Of a stretch of 64,000 bases of DNA, positions 50,001 through 63,177 are shown one piece after another. The notes beneath the pieces are model-generated. The model searched no databases. It saw nothing but the letters and a program-made list of their open reading frames with translations, and had not been told where the DNA came from. Numbering within the stretch: position 1 is the first letter of the stretch; each line of letters begins with the position of its first letter. Origin of the DNA: Tanytarsus gracilentus (lineage: Eukaryota > Arthropoda > Insecta > Diptera > Chironomidae); the NCBI GenBank assembly GCA_038502055.1, contig JAXRKN010000019.1, forward strand, positions 558,001 to 622,000, written 5' to 3'. Position numbers and translations under genes: made by a program.

Positions 50001-50617
50001 TTTTTATTTTGATGTAAGGCAATTTTTTTGTGTAATGTGATGAGTGTGAGGATGAGAAACTATTGAACATAGAGAAATGCAAATAAGAAATTTAGATATG
50101 GATAAAATACCTCAAATTGTATTTTTAATACTTTTGATGATCCAACAAGGCTTTAATAGTCATTTAAAATGCTCTTAATAATCACTCATTAATACATGTT
50201 GTCCATACATGTAGTTCATATGAAAAAAATATTAAAATTTAAAAATTCCGCTTTTAAAAAAGATTCATTTAGTAATTTTTGAAACATTTTTTTTTAAAAA
50301 ATGAGTCGCTTTAAATTTTAAAACTATCCAAAAATAAAATTTACTCAGTGTCTATATATTTTTATTGCAAAATTCAAACACTAAAAATTTTTTCATACAA
50401 TCATTTCCAAATTATAAAATTTATCAACTTCTAAAACCTCATCAAGCTTCTAAACCTGTTTCACTTCTCATTCCATCAACGCTCCTCAATATTTTTTTTT
50501 TATTGTCGGACTCGCGAATACAAAAGACAAGCCATGAAGTCGAAGTGTGAATAAAAATATCATAAATTCTCCTCCCAACGTGGTAGAGTTTCATGAAAAA
50601 ACCATTCGTAACGCGGC

Positions 50618-51548
50618 GAGTATGGATCATCCATCCGAAGGAATTTTCCTAGGAATTTCCTAGGAATATTCCTAGTAATTTCCTAGGAATTCCTAGTAAT
50701 TTCCTAGGAAATTTCCTAGGAAAAGTAGAGGAAAAAAATTCCTAGGAAAATTCCTAGTAAAAATTCCTAGGAAATTTCCTAAGAAAAAAAAATTACTAGG
50801 AAAATTCCTAGTAAAAATTCCTAGGAAATTCCGAGGAAAAAAATTCCTAGGAAAATTCCTAGTAAAAATTCTTAGGAAAATTTCAAGGAAAAAAAGTTTT
50901 TATGAATTTCTTCGGAATTTTTGAACATTAATTTTGCCGTGTTAGCTTTTCAGCTAGGAAAAAAATAAAATGTAAAAAGGGAAATATTTATTTGGCTAAA
51001 ATACTTATGGGCCACCTCAATTTTTCAACTTTTTTGAGTCTTAAATTAAAAATTTGGGCTCTACGGTTCGAGAGCTTTTTTTCTTGTATATTTGGAAAAA
51101 TAAATTAGGGGAAAAACTTAAATTTTTTGATGATTTCTTTTTGTAAAAGGGAAAATGAGTGAGAAGAGGTTAGAATTGTTGCTGATTTCTTTTTGTAAAA
51201 GGGATAAATGAGTGGGAAGAGGTTAGAAAAGCTAAGACGGCAAAATTAATGTTCAAAAACTCCGAAGAAATTCATAGAAACTTTTTTTCCTTGAAATTTT
51301 CCTAAGAATTTTTACTAGGAATTTTCCTAGGAATTTTTTTCCTCGGAATTTCCTAGGAATTTTTACTAGGAATTTTCCTAGTAATTTTTTTTTTCTTAGG
51401 AAATTTCCTAGGAATTTTTACTAGGAATTTTCCTAGGAATTTTTTTCCTCTACTTTTCCTAGGAAATTACTAGGAATTCCTAGGAAATTACTAGGAATAT
51501 TCCTAGGAAATTCCTAGGAAAATTCCTTCGGATGGATGATCAAGTCCC
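50618..51548. mobile_element. Foldback transposon FB2, 0.93 kb, with TTCCTAGGAA arms
   Basis: The ends are GAGTATGGATCATCC and, reversed, GGGACTTGATCATCC. Flanks repeat TAACGCGGC(GA) at 50609-50619 and 51549-51559. The arms (about 50634-50945 and 51236-51530) are inverted copies made of TTCCTAGGAA and related palindromes spaced by A/T runs. The core of about 290 bp contains a direct repeat (TGATTTCTTTTTGTAAAAGG at about 51130 and 51182). The outer 13-15 bp are clearly related to FB1 while the arms are not. Confidence 0.87.
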
Positions 51549-53430
51549 TAACGCGGCGAAGTGAGAAAATTGCCTAGAAATTGATCATAGAAGTGTGAAT
51601 AATTCCACGATTTTTGAGATGGATGAACTCGGATGAGTCCATTGCAAGCTTCCAACAGGTTTTTCGCTCGCTGATGACATTGTAAGCGTGAAAAATTGAA
51701 GCGATACATGATTGCTTGACCGAGGTCATGAGGATTTGCATTAATAAGCGAAATTTATCTTGAAAGTTCTATGGAATGAGCTTAGAAGATTATTAAGGTA
51801 ATGCTGGATGAGATACAATTTTCCATTGAAATTTTATATTTAAAATGAAAAAGTTTTCTTAGAGTTTTTAGACTCCCTGAGTGCTTTTGTAACTCAATTC
51901 CAACTTTTATTTTGCCAAAACTAGAAAAATAATTTAAATTAGCCACACACTCAGCCAGTCAGCATCGCATTACACTAATTTGTGACTCATCAACTTCAGC
52001 CACATTCAAATCAGAGTCTAAAAATCTCCCGCGTGTGTCACAAATTTCTCAATTTCCTTTTCTATCATTTGCCACTCGAATTTTACATCGAGAAAAAAAA
52101 AATCCTCTCAATCTCATGCTGGTTCACGTAATTATGTTTGTAACAAATCATCACTTTTTATGAGTTGTTCTTTTTTGAAAGGGTCAAGCACCTTTCTCTG
52201 GAAAAAATTCAAAGCTTTTAACAAATTACTTTCAATTTATCATCGAAATGAAAAAAGAGAACCACAAAGTCAAATTTCAAATTGAACTTTTTTTAAATTT
52301 GCTTGATTGAAAAATCAATTCTTAGCGCCGCTGCGAGCTGTGAAAGAAAAAATACTTTGTTGCCTCAATTAGCATCGGATTAAAGAAGTTTGGTGGAGAT
52401 TACAATAGATTTAGAGGAGGCGAGATGCATGGGATTGGATTAATGATTGAGAAATTTATTTTGATGAATGAAGTGTGGAAAATTTTGAAGCGAGAGAAGT
52501 TCGAAGTTTGACAAATGTAAATGAGAGATATGAATACGAAGGGTCTGGACACTTTGCCCACATTAAAAAGTTAAAAAAATACCCACAAATTTTAGATGAA
52601 AACATTCTTACAATCTTCACTTCATTAATTTTAATTCCCTTGGTGCATTTTCTCGCCATCAAATGCACACATCGAACTCTCATTAAAAAATGTTCATTTA
52701 AATTCCCCTCAGTCACTTTCATCCTCGACAGAACGATTGCGAACAACAACAGTGAAAAATCCTCCCGAGACATTTCGCATGACAGTCGGAGACAAAATCC
52801 ATTCGCAGCTCTCGCGCAATTCCCTCGCGAACGTCGAAAGCTGAAGTTTTTAGAGATTCATATCACGAAATTCCTCTCAATTCCACGACCACGAAGAACA
52901 TTTGTAAAGAATAGGAAACGAGTAAAATGAAACAAGGCCTAAACAAGCAGAAAGACAGGCACAAAGCGAGAGAGAAGATTTCGACTCGATAGAGAGCAAA
53001 TCGAAGAAACGCGACGCGCTTTGGTAATGCCACAAAAGCCAATTCAGTTCTCTTGTTGTGTTTTGATGATGATAAATTATGTGTTTAATAGTTGTTAGTT
53101 CGACAATACGACAAAACGAGACGAACGCTCGAGATAGAAATGGAAAATGAAGAAAAAGGAACAAAATCCAACAACAAGATCAACAATCTTCTATACATGA
53201 AGACATTTTTCTTATTTTTTTTTCGCTGCGCAGAGTGAATGTCACAATGGGTTTAAGGAATGGAATGAGAGGCAGACAAAGTTAAAGTTTTTGCAAGTCG
53301 AGGGGTGGAACTATTTTTAAATTAAAAAAATATTTAAAATTTAAAATAGGTAAATAATGCACAAATAATTTTTTTTGTGTAACTTCATTTTGGTAAAATC
53401 TCCAAACACTATTTTAAAATTTTAAACTTT

Positions 53431-53455
53431 AAAAAAAAAAAAAAAAAAAAAAAAA
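53431..53455 (+). repeat. Poly(A) run of 25
   Basis: This is an uninterrupted run of 25 A in the ephrin intron. No flanking duplication or retroposon body is recognised beside it, so it is listed as a simple repeat. Confidence 0.9.
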
Positions 53456-56400
53456 TTCCACACCTCGCAAATTTTTATATTAAATTGAATTGAATTGCCT
53501 TCGAAGACTTCCTTTTACTGCCAAATGCATTTGCCAAACAATAGAAAAGACATAAAAAGAGAGAAACAGAAGAATGCAGAAGACTAAAGACAATTGTTCT
53601 GTGGCGTGTTATTTTGAGCGAATTTTTTGTCTTCTAAAAGTTAAACAATGGGAAGCTGCTGTTAATTCGGTGCCACTATAGCGACACATGCACCGACAAC
53701 AGAAAATGATGATTGTTTGATGATGAGTGTGGATGCGATGGAATGAAAGAAAAAACAAGTAAAATTTAAAAAAATAAATTTAAATTTACTTCTTTTATCG
53801 TTGAAGTGTGAACTGATCTTCACTCTCGTAAAAAAAGTTCTTTTTACCTCCTCTCAGTCACGCAATTCTCTCAAGGCACGTTTAAAAAGGTGCAAAAAGA
53901 GCGACGATGAAAAGAGATCGACGGAGACCCCGAAATGTGCAAAAAGGCACATTAGAAGTGTCGGATGTCGAAAATATTTGTATGAAAAAAAATATTCAGC
54001 TCTCTTTTGTTATCAAATCTTGCGAGGCGGCCCCGCGAATGTTCGATGGAATGAAACACGAGAAAAATTAGAGATCGAGATTCTTTTTCTCTTCAATTTC
54101 AATGCAACAAATTTTTTTCATGCTCGAAACGGATGAAGAATAAAATAATGGAAAAAATTGCATGACTGCGGTTGAATTGATAATGAAATAAATAAAAAAT
54201 TCTAAAGACGAAATGAAGTGATAAAGGATGGAGTTCTTGTGCACCTTGAGAAGTGGTCAAAAGTTTTTGAAAAAAAATCCGACGACATTTTATTGAACTC
54301 AAAAATTGTTAAATTTAAAAATCAAGCACAAATTTTGAAAATTCAAGACAGAACTTGCAATATAAAAGCTTCTAAAAGTCTCATCGAGCCTCACAATATT
54401 GTCCAACTTTTTTCCCATTACATTTCAGCGAGATAAAAGAACTTGGAGGCTCAATTGTGCCTTGTGCACCTTTCTTAAATATTCCAACATGGAGATGAAG
54501 TCTCCGCGATGGAAATGTGATTGATTTATGAGCTTTTATTGTGTGCTTCGCTCATATCCATGAAGAGAAGTTAAAAAACAGGCCTGTACGCTCTTCACGA
54601 CCAACACAAAAGATCGTGGCAAGTTCAACTAATCAACCTTTTTTTTATACTTCATGATGATGATGGAAGTGTGAGATGTGAACGTACCGGTGCTAATTTA
54701 TGGCGTGGCTATTTCGTTCGCGATGTAAATGGCCTCGAAAGGAAAAATAGACGCAAGATTGAGATTTCTGGAGCAGAGTTCAAACCTTGAGGGGTTTGCA
54801 AATAATTGCAATTTTTACATTTCAAAGCCTATAAATCAAGCCGGCAAAGAGAAGAACACCGAAAAAAGTATTTTGAACGCGAAGCAGCCGCAAAAACGAA
54901 ATTGAGGTGAAAATTATAGGTTTTTTGGGTGGAGATCTTGTGAAAGAGCAGTTCATACTTATTACTTGAGTGAGTACTAAAAGAAGTCGAGAGATTATGA
55001 AAATATTTTTTAAAATTTTCCATTTCCTCGTCATCACTCAGTAATGTCAAAAGAGGCATGCAAAAAGAAATTGACAAAAGGCCGCAGAATGAAGTGCGGA
55101 GTGAGAAATTGAGAAAATTAAAGAGTTAACTGTGTCGACGCCAGTCGAGAAAGAAAATTTCTCTTTTGTTACAATTTTTAGCCTTAAAGACATCTTGAGA
55201 CGGTTGCCTTAGGGGGTGTTAAAAAGTTAGAAATTTTTCCCGCAAATTAAAATTAAAAGTGTTAAACGCTTCTCACTTAAAATTCAACAACTGCTGTTAA
55301 TTTTTTTCACATCTCTTAAAACTCAATTCTAATTTTTTTTTTCTAAAAAAACTGCACGCGGCACCTGAAGGCATTGAGAAATGTCGGCGAAAGAAGAACC
55401 TCGTTAGGCATCAATTTGAGTCATTGCCAATTATCGTGCATGCAATTTTCGCCCGTAAAAAAGCAGTCTTCGTTTTCATTTCCTCCTTTACAAACTGCAT
55501 TTCATTTCTGCAAATTGGATTTTTTCTGCCTCTCTTCAAGTGCGCCTCTCTCACGGTCTCCTCATCATGATAGCCAGCCGTGGCAGTGCCTTTAAACATA
55601 TCGCGTAAAAATGTGAATGAGAGATAAAAAAAATTGATATTCATGGAATGAGGAGAGAAGTTGAAGTGAGATCGAGGAGGAGGCGACTGGAGAGTGAGAA
55701 AGTATTAACGATATTTTCGGGTACAAGGTCAGACACTAAAATTAATTATTTTATAAATTTAAAAATTTAATTTCACAACAAAAAATAATTTCAAAAATAT
55801 TAAGTGTCCGCTTGTCGATGTTTTCATCCTCTTTTTTAAATTTTAAGTTTTTTTTAAAATAATTTAAAAAAATTATTTCAAATATTCAAGTGTCAACCCC
55901 TCGATCTTTTTATCCTCTTTTTTGTAAAAAGGTCCGCGCGACTACACTTAACATGATTACAGGCTCTCTTCTCGGCATGCACGAGTGAGTGAGAGACGAA
56001 ATAAAAAGGCGTGAAAAAGGCTCTGGCGAAATGTACACACGAACGAGTCAGCGCTGGAGATATGATGAAGGGTCCGGATAAACTGCTCAACCATAAAAAT
56101 GCGATCACGATTTAAATTTGGGCTTCGAAAAAAAAAAAGAATTTTTAATTGCAATTTTTTGCCATTTCTCTGTATGAAGTTGTACCTTGTTGTTGTTTTG
56201 AGGGCACAAAATAATGAAATTTATTTTAATTTTTTTTATTCCTCGATTCGCATTCGGCACACTCTGTTATGTTGAGAAATTGAGGAATGGAAAGAAATTT
56301 TAATGAAAAATGTCAGATATGAATGCGGAGAGAGAGAGAGAGTGGGAATGAAATTGCATTTTTTAATTTCTGCGGATTTTTTTTATATTAAATTGTTGCG

Positions 56401-56537
56401 GACTGAAATTGATGCGGTTTTGACCTTTACGATGATGGAGATTTTTATTGCATTTCTCTTTAAATTTGAAATTGGTTTATTGAGGAATTTTTTGTATTCA
56501 TAAATATCAAATGTGTCATTGCAATGCATTGTAAGGT

Positions 56538-56699
56538 TTATTAATTTAATTTTTAATTTTTGGTATTTTACGATGTGATTGCTCTCAGAAATCTTTCGAC
56601 CCTGGTCAGACGCAAACCAGCGCAGCTTCCGTCCTTACCGTAGTTCTCGCGTCGGATACGCTACGACTCAAGAATTATTAATTTAATTTTTAATTTTTG
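56538..56699. mobile_element. 112-bp SINE-like insertion with perfect 25-bp target duplication
   Basis: Identical 25-bp sequences (56538-56562 and 56675-56699; containing ATTTAATTTTTAATTTTTG) flank a 112-bp insert that is much richer in G+C than the intron around it. On the minus strand the insert contains TAGCGTATCCGACGCG and GGGTCGAAAG, loosely like pol III A and B boxes of tRNA-derived SINEs. The long duplication points to target-primed reverse transcription. The duplication is unmutated, so the event is recent. Confidence 0.75.
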
Positions 56700-59600
56700 C
56701 TAAAATAAAAATATTCTTCTCTTTTTTTACCATTTAGTATTTTCAATCCTGAAGGTTATTTTAAATTTAAATTTAAAAGAAAAAATTGCGAGCGTTTTAA
56801 AATTTTGTATACAAGTTTTTTAAATTTTAAAAATTAAATATTTTTCAATTTAACCTCGGATAGATGAAAAAATTTATTTAAATACAAAAATATCTCAAAA
56901 AAATCACCTGGTCTTTATTTGTTTTTACCCAAAACGAAAGTTTTACTCTTAGATTACAAAATCAACCTCTAAACTTCATTCACTTTGTGCAGGATAAAAT
57001 ATGATCCTCGAATTAATCTTCATTCTGTTCCATTTGCTGTTCATCATTTCTTTACAACATTTTACATCACACAGAGAAGTCTTAAAATGTCATGTTTACG
57101 AAATAGCCATAAATTATTAATCAACATCAAATTTTTTTGTGGCTTTTCTAGAAATACTTTTTATCCCTTCGAAATATAAAAATTATGTGTGTACATTGTG
57201 AGATGTAAAAACACACACTTTGTGGAGAAAATTTTACACATTTTATGTGATTTATTGAAGAAATTTTTTAATACTTTGTCAGCTGAGATTTTAAAGATGG
57301 TAAAATAATTTTTATAGAGACGGAAAGACACGAAAATTAAGCAATTTAAGGAAAATGTACGTTAAAAAGTTCCACCCTAAAAAAAATATTTTGAAGACGA
57401 TTTTATTGTCAAAATTATTTCACTGCACAGTAACAAAGAAAAATTTAATTGAATTTGTCACAAGAAATTAATTTTTGAAATTGTAATGCGCAAAATAGAA
57501 AGTGAGAAATTTGAGGAGTTGAGGGGTGAAAATAATGAAATTGATTGCAATCAAATTTTTTTGGTAGAAATTTGAGAAGTTTTAAAATAATTTTGAAGTT
57601 TTTCTTTTTTTATTGAATTTAAAATTATTGAAAACTTTTTTAAAAAATAACAAAAAAATTAGTTGAAATTTTTAAAATCATTTTTAAGAAAATTTTATTA
57701 CCATTTTCAATGCCACTAGAATCTCATAAATAAAACAAAAAATTTGGAATGCAGACAGTCTTTAATAAATGCCATTTAAATTCATACCATAGAAAGAAAA
57801 AAAGGTCAAAACGATGATGACGATCGTGATATTTTTTTGAGAAATGGGATTAAAGTCGGAATGGGATTTGTTGCAAAAAAAGGCCATTGTTGTTTGAAAA
57901 ATTTCACGAGAAAATCTTAAAGGTGATGGAATTGTAGAGTAAAGTGAAAATGTTTTGAAAATAAGAATTAAATTTAATTATAAATATTTTATTCAATAAA
58001 TATTTATAAAATCAATTTTCTACACAATTTTTCTTTTACATGTTGCCAAAATTCACTTGTTTCATCTTTTTTCACAACTTACCGCACATTATGACAAAAA
58101 GGTCTCACTTTCCATCTTACTTATACTCATTTCGTGTGTGGAGTCAAAAAATTGCAAAAAGGACAGTCGTCAGGCAAAAAAAATAGTCAAAAGGTTTTTT
58201 ACCTGTCAAACGCAAAAAAATCTCTCAAAAAAGTCTAAAAGTGATTTTGAAATGAGTTCAAATCTTCTCATGTTGCGCTGCCGTTTATTGTTGAGTGTCG
58301 AATGATGGACGTCTGTATGTGTGATTTGTGACGACTTTTTTGTCAAATAAATTTTGATTAGATTTTCATTGTGAGTCTGAGAAGGAGGTTCGAAGTGAAT
58401 TTAGAATTTTTTGTGTTACATTTTTTGATCGAAAAAAAATCGATCAAAATTTCCTATAATTATCGAAAAATGCCATTAGCACACAAAATTTCCCAGGTAG
58501 CACAAAAACATTCTTTAAATTTTTAATAATAAATTCCGAACACGGTAAAGCCTCAAGTGCTCATAATTCATGTTGATAATGGGACAAAAATTGAATAAAT
58601 TTCCTCTCTCTCGAGCATTTCAATTAGGGAGAAAGTAAGCAACAAAAAGCTAGAAAATAATGGAAATAAATCATGAACCGAGGACTCGAAAGCATTCAAA
58701 TCACCACAAAAAATAGTTAGAATACACTTTTTTCTAAAATTCAGAGAAGTTTCAAGTTATTTAAAATTCAAACAGGACAATATTGAGATTTTTTATGAAT
58801 GTTTTGATAAATTGAAAAATTACATAAAAAAGGGTTTGTCTCGAGAGGAATTTTTTGATAGCTTCTTGATGTTGAAAAGTATTTTAAAGATTATTAATTC
58901 AATTTTAAGAATGAAGAGGATGTGAGTGATGAGAAAATTTAAGGCAAGGGTGACGAATTTAGTTAATAAAAGGATGAAGAAGAATTACAAAAAAAATCGA
59001 ATTTTCCTCTTTCATATTTGTTTAAATCCAAGCAAATTTTTTTGCCCACAGCTAATCAGTAAAATCTCTTTCTCTAAACCACACACAGAATAAAAAAAAT
59101 ACAAAAACAAACCAGCATCAACATCATCACTTTGAAACCTTTTTCATGCTGTTTATTAGATAAAGTCTGGCAACATTTCACACTCTAGAAAAAAAGAGTA
59201 TAAAAAATTGTTCAAATATTCTCGAGAGAGAGAGAATAAAGAGATCCGATGCAGGCCTACCGTCTGGAATTTCTATTTACCTATTTTTGTGAGTTGTTAT
59301 ATGATCCTTTCAGTGTGTTAGCGAGAGATTGAAGTTTTGTTGCTGTGCCGGCAGTTCGAAAATTTTTATTTCGCTATTTTTGATAAAAAAATATTCGAAT
59401 CTATAATGTGTTCAATACACATATAATCGGGGCTATAAAATTTTATTAAATATACGCAGCAGATAGCTAATTTAAATAATGATTTAACATTTTTAAATAA
59501 AAGTAATTAAAATTGTTTTCAATAATGCGCATTCAACAATGTTTCTTTCAAAAAAGATGATTAATGACTTTCTTCATCATCGTCAACATCACGCTCTAAT

Positions 59601-62600
59601 CCCAAAATGACTCATTTTCAATTAAATTCATTACGCCAAGGATATAGCACACTCCCTGCATATAACAGAAATCTTTTCAATAGGAAAAATTTGAATATCA
59701 TCACCACAACAAAAACCAACAAAAGAAATTCTTCCCCATCATCGCAAAATAACAAAATACTTAATTTAAATGCAATTTGTTTCTTTTCATGAACTGTAAA
59801 ATGTTAAAATCTTCAGCTCTGTGTCATCTGCAAGAAAAGAATTGAAAATTATTTACAGTTTCTTTGAAACATCTTTTTGAACCCCTCGGGATGCATTGTT
59901 GAGCAGTTCATAAAAGATATCCTCTCGATCTTTAAGAAGGACAATCGCATCATCATCGCTCTTCACTCTCAGCTGCACATTTTCAAGAGGATTCTCGCTT
60001 TAAATGAATACCTACAAAGTATAGTTAGTAGAGGAATAGAAAAATATACTTTCGATGTAGTAGTGAGCTTTTGTGTCCCTCATGGGCTATAAAAAGATGG
60101 TTTTCTACCTTCAGGTGGCGTCAGGTATTTTTATAACTCAATATTTTCAGTTGTTTTGGTTTCTCTTTCACAGATCATCTTTTTTTTCTATTTCTCTCGA
60201 TGATAAAAGGCTGAGTCTAGAATTTCAACGTGTTTTGAGTATTGAGAATAAGATTCAAAGTGATTTATAGGAGCTCAATGAGACTTTTAATGCATTCGGA
60301 ATTTTTTTAGAGAAAAAAGGCTTCATGGTGTGATTTTAGGTGTGTTAGAATATTTAAAAAAAACTTTTACGAGATCTTGCAAGATTTTTCAATACTCAAA
60401 AAAATAATTCAACTTTTTTCGAGTCAAAAAAGTAAAAAATATAATTTAAAAAAAAATAAATTTTAAAATCCTCTCAAAGTTCATCTTTTAAATCTCTTAA
60501 TAAAGCCATTGACACTTTTCATCTTCAACTTTTATCGATAGTGTTTTCTTTCGCTTTTTAAACAAAGCCAAGCAAAGCAACTCAATTAACTTACTTTGAT
60601 ATCAACATTTACGAATCTCGAACGAGTCTTTTTAGATAAACAAAAGTGGCATGACAAACATTGAGAAGTGAGAATTTGTGTTTTTGTTGAACTGAATGAT
60701 AGAGTCAAGGGGGTATTCATTGTCCAGATTTGATATTATTTTGGATAGTTTAATATCCAAAGTAATATTCAGTGAAATGACCAACTATATGCAATTATTA
60801 GTATTTTAATTATTGCTGAGTTTCCCATCCCCTGACCATAGCTTGTAAAATCCTTCAAATATTAAATGTTTGATATTGAAATTCAAATCTTCAGATTATT
60901 CTGTGGTTAAGTTGTGATTGAAGATGTTCGAATTGAAATTGATATCACACTTGATGACAAGAGCTTTGATGGCAATCAAGAAAAACGTTTGACGCTTCAA
61001 TTAGTGATTTTGTGGTTTTAAAATTTATTTAACCTTAATTCAAATTTTCATTTTAAATTTAAAAAATAAATTTCTACATGTGATCTAAAAAGTCCTTTCC
61101 AGTGTCCAGTGTGATTTACAGCCAAAATAAATCCTCGCATATTCGCAAAATAAAAAGTCCACCAATTATTTATTCGCTGTTAATTTAAATGAAAACTAAG
61201 CCTTGGTTGAATATTCCAGCAATAAATCGCCTGGACCATATTTATACAAATTTTCATTTGGAACAATACACAATACAACAGGAGATACACAATGTTGTTG
61301 TTCGAACGAGATTATTGCACTCTCTCCCCTTTTTTGCGATGCAGCAGCGAATCGACAGGCAAAGTCAAAGAAGTCGAGTGAGAGTGTGGAAAAAAGCCAC
61401 AAAAGCACTTCTTCATAGAGCGCAAAGTTTTTTTTGCAGTAGCACTCTTTGGATCATCAGATTACAGCAGCCAGTAAGCGAGCAGGAGAAGGAAAACCAC
61501 AAAAGTGCATTAAACCGCAGAACCCAAAGCGAACGAGATATTTTTGCATGCACACGCAAATGCCGAAGCAAGGAGAGGAGAGAAGAAGATGAAAGAGCTG
61601 CTGGTTGTTGCAAATGTGTCGCTATCGTGACTTATCAAATCTTTCGCATGAACAAATTCCTTCTGTGCAAATAGCGGAATGGCATGAATGGAGAAATGAG
61701 CAAAAGAAGCGATACATGGTTAATCGGTAGCAAATTCTGTTAACCATGTGCACATCTTTCTGAAGGATTTTGTCTTCTTAATAAAAAAAAAGTTAAATCC
61801 GCTTTGAACTTTGAAAAGTTTACGAAATAAAAAGATTTTATGAGAGGTTAATGTGATTTAATTTAGAATCTAGATTTTCGACACAAATGCTAGGATTTTA
61901 ACAGTTTTTTTATGACTCACTATGTCTGTCTCATAAAATATTTCTTAACCAACATGGTTGCCATTAAATTCGCCACCCCATCCATCAATATTTAGACACT
62001 CGATTCGCTAGAATTTTTTATATAATTTATCGCTGCTAGACTCACCGACGTCTATTGCAAAAAAAAATATTCAACCCACATATTAGCAACTTGAATTTTT
62101 AATTAAAATTCAACGCTTTTTGGCATCGAGGGTAGAAAGTTGTGTTGTAAGGAAGTTGATGGCCTTGTTATTAGAAAACCGTGTGTATGATGTTGAAAAT
62201 TTCACCCACAACCGAAGAATTTTTCTCTCTAATTGCAAACTATCACGCAAAGTGTGCATTAAATATGGTTGGAGTAGTCTCTTCCTCAAGGAATGTTATC
62301 GAAGGCAATTGATCTAATAGCTTACGGAGTTTCTAATGGCTTTTCATGTTTTACGTGTTCTGCAGGAGAAAAAAAAGAGAGTGTGCATGCCAAACGTGAT
62401 CTAAAAATTATCGATGAGGGAGTTATTGGCTAGAAACATGAGCTGAAAGTCTCTTAAGTGAATCGATAAATTTGTTGTTGCAAACTATTTCTGCTGCTGC
62501 AACACGAAATCGTTTTTTTATGAAGGAAGAACTCTTTTTTTGTGTGTGCTAATATTAAATTAATAATGGCTGTGAAAGATGAAGTCTCTGGCTATGGTTT

Positions 62601-63105
62601 GAAGATAAGATGAACCAGGAGAAAAGATGAAGTTTGTGGTTTTGAAGTTTTTTAATTTTTAAATGGGGATTTATGGAGAAAAGTTGTTTATCTGAGTGCA
62701 CTCGAGTCATTCTGGGGATGATAAATATTTTACTTATCAAAAACTTTCTCAAACATAATTTACAATATTTTTCCTCTCGTTTGCCGAAAACATTTTTCGC
62801 TCGTTATGCTTCAATTAATTTTCACCCCATTTAAAACGTTTTTGTTTTTTTGCTGACTCATCAGAATATTTTCGTTCCCCCTTGATGTCATTTTCACAGA
62901 TCATGAGATCCATTACAACTTCGTCCAATCGACTCACTCTCGTGTTTTAATTCGATTTCTTTGTTTTACTTCGATTGTGAAATTTTGCTGTTGCAGACGT
63001 GGCAATTTAATATTTTTTTTTCGAGGGTGAGAAGTCTGAATTTTGAAGTTTAATGGAAGGGAAAAATTTTAATGGAGTCGAATTTTTGCTTTAACTTTTT
63101 AAAAA

Positions 63106-63177
63106 AATTTTACTAATAATTTTTTTCTTTTTTAGGTAAGTTGAACAACTTTGATGAACAACCTCAAAATTGTATGT
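63106..63177 (+). promoter_or_regulatory. Recursive splice site 3 (ratchet point) of the ephrin intron
   Basis: TTTTTTTCTTTTTTAG joins GTAAGTTGA at 63135/63136. A branch-like TACTAAT lies upstream at about 63109. A second donor-like GTATGT starts at 63172, giving a 36-nt cryptic exon (63136-63171). Confidence 0.84.

Noticed and set aside
52475..52930. 151-codon open frame as a gene
   Set aside because: Overlapping open frames on the other strand and no recognisable protein.
53330..53350. ATAGGTAAAT as a ratchet point
   Set aside because: The upstream sequence is A-rich, with no tract or branch point.
60325..60350. TTTTAGGTGTGTT as a ratchet point
   Set aside because: The preceding tract is short and interrupted by purines, and the donor is poor.
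61189..61674. 161-codon open frame as a gene
   Set aside because: Both strands are open in several frames here, so the length reflects base composition. No domain is recognised.
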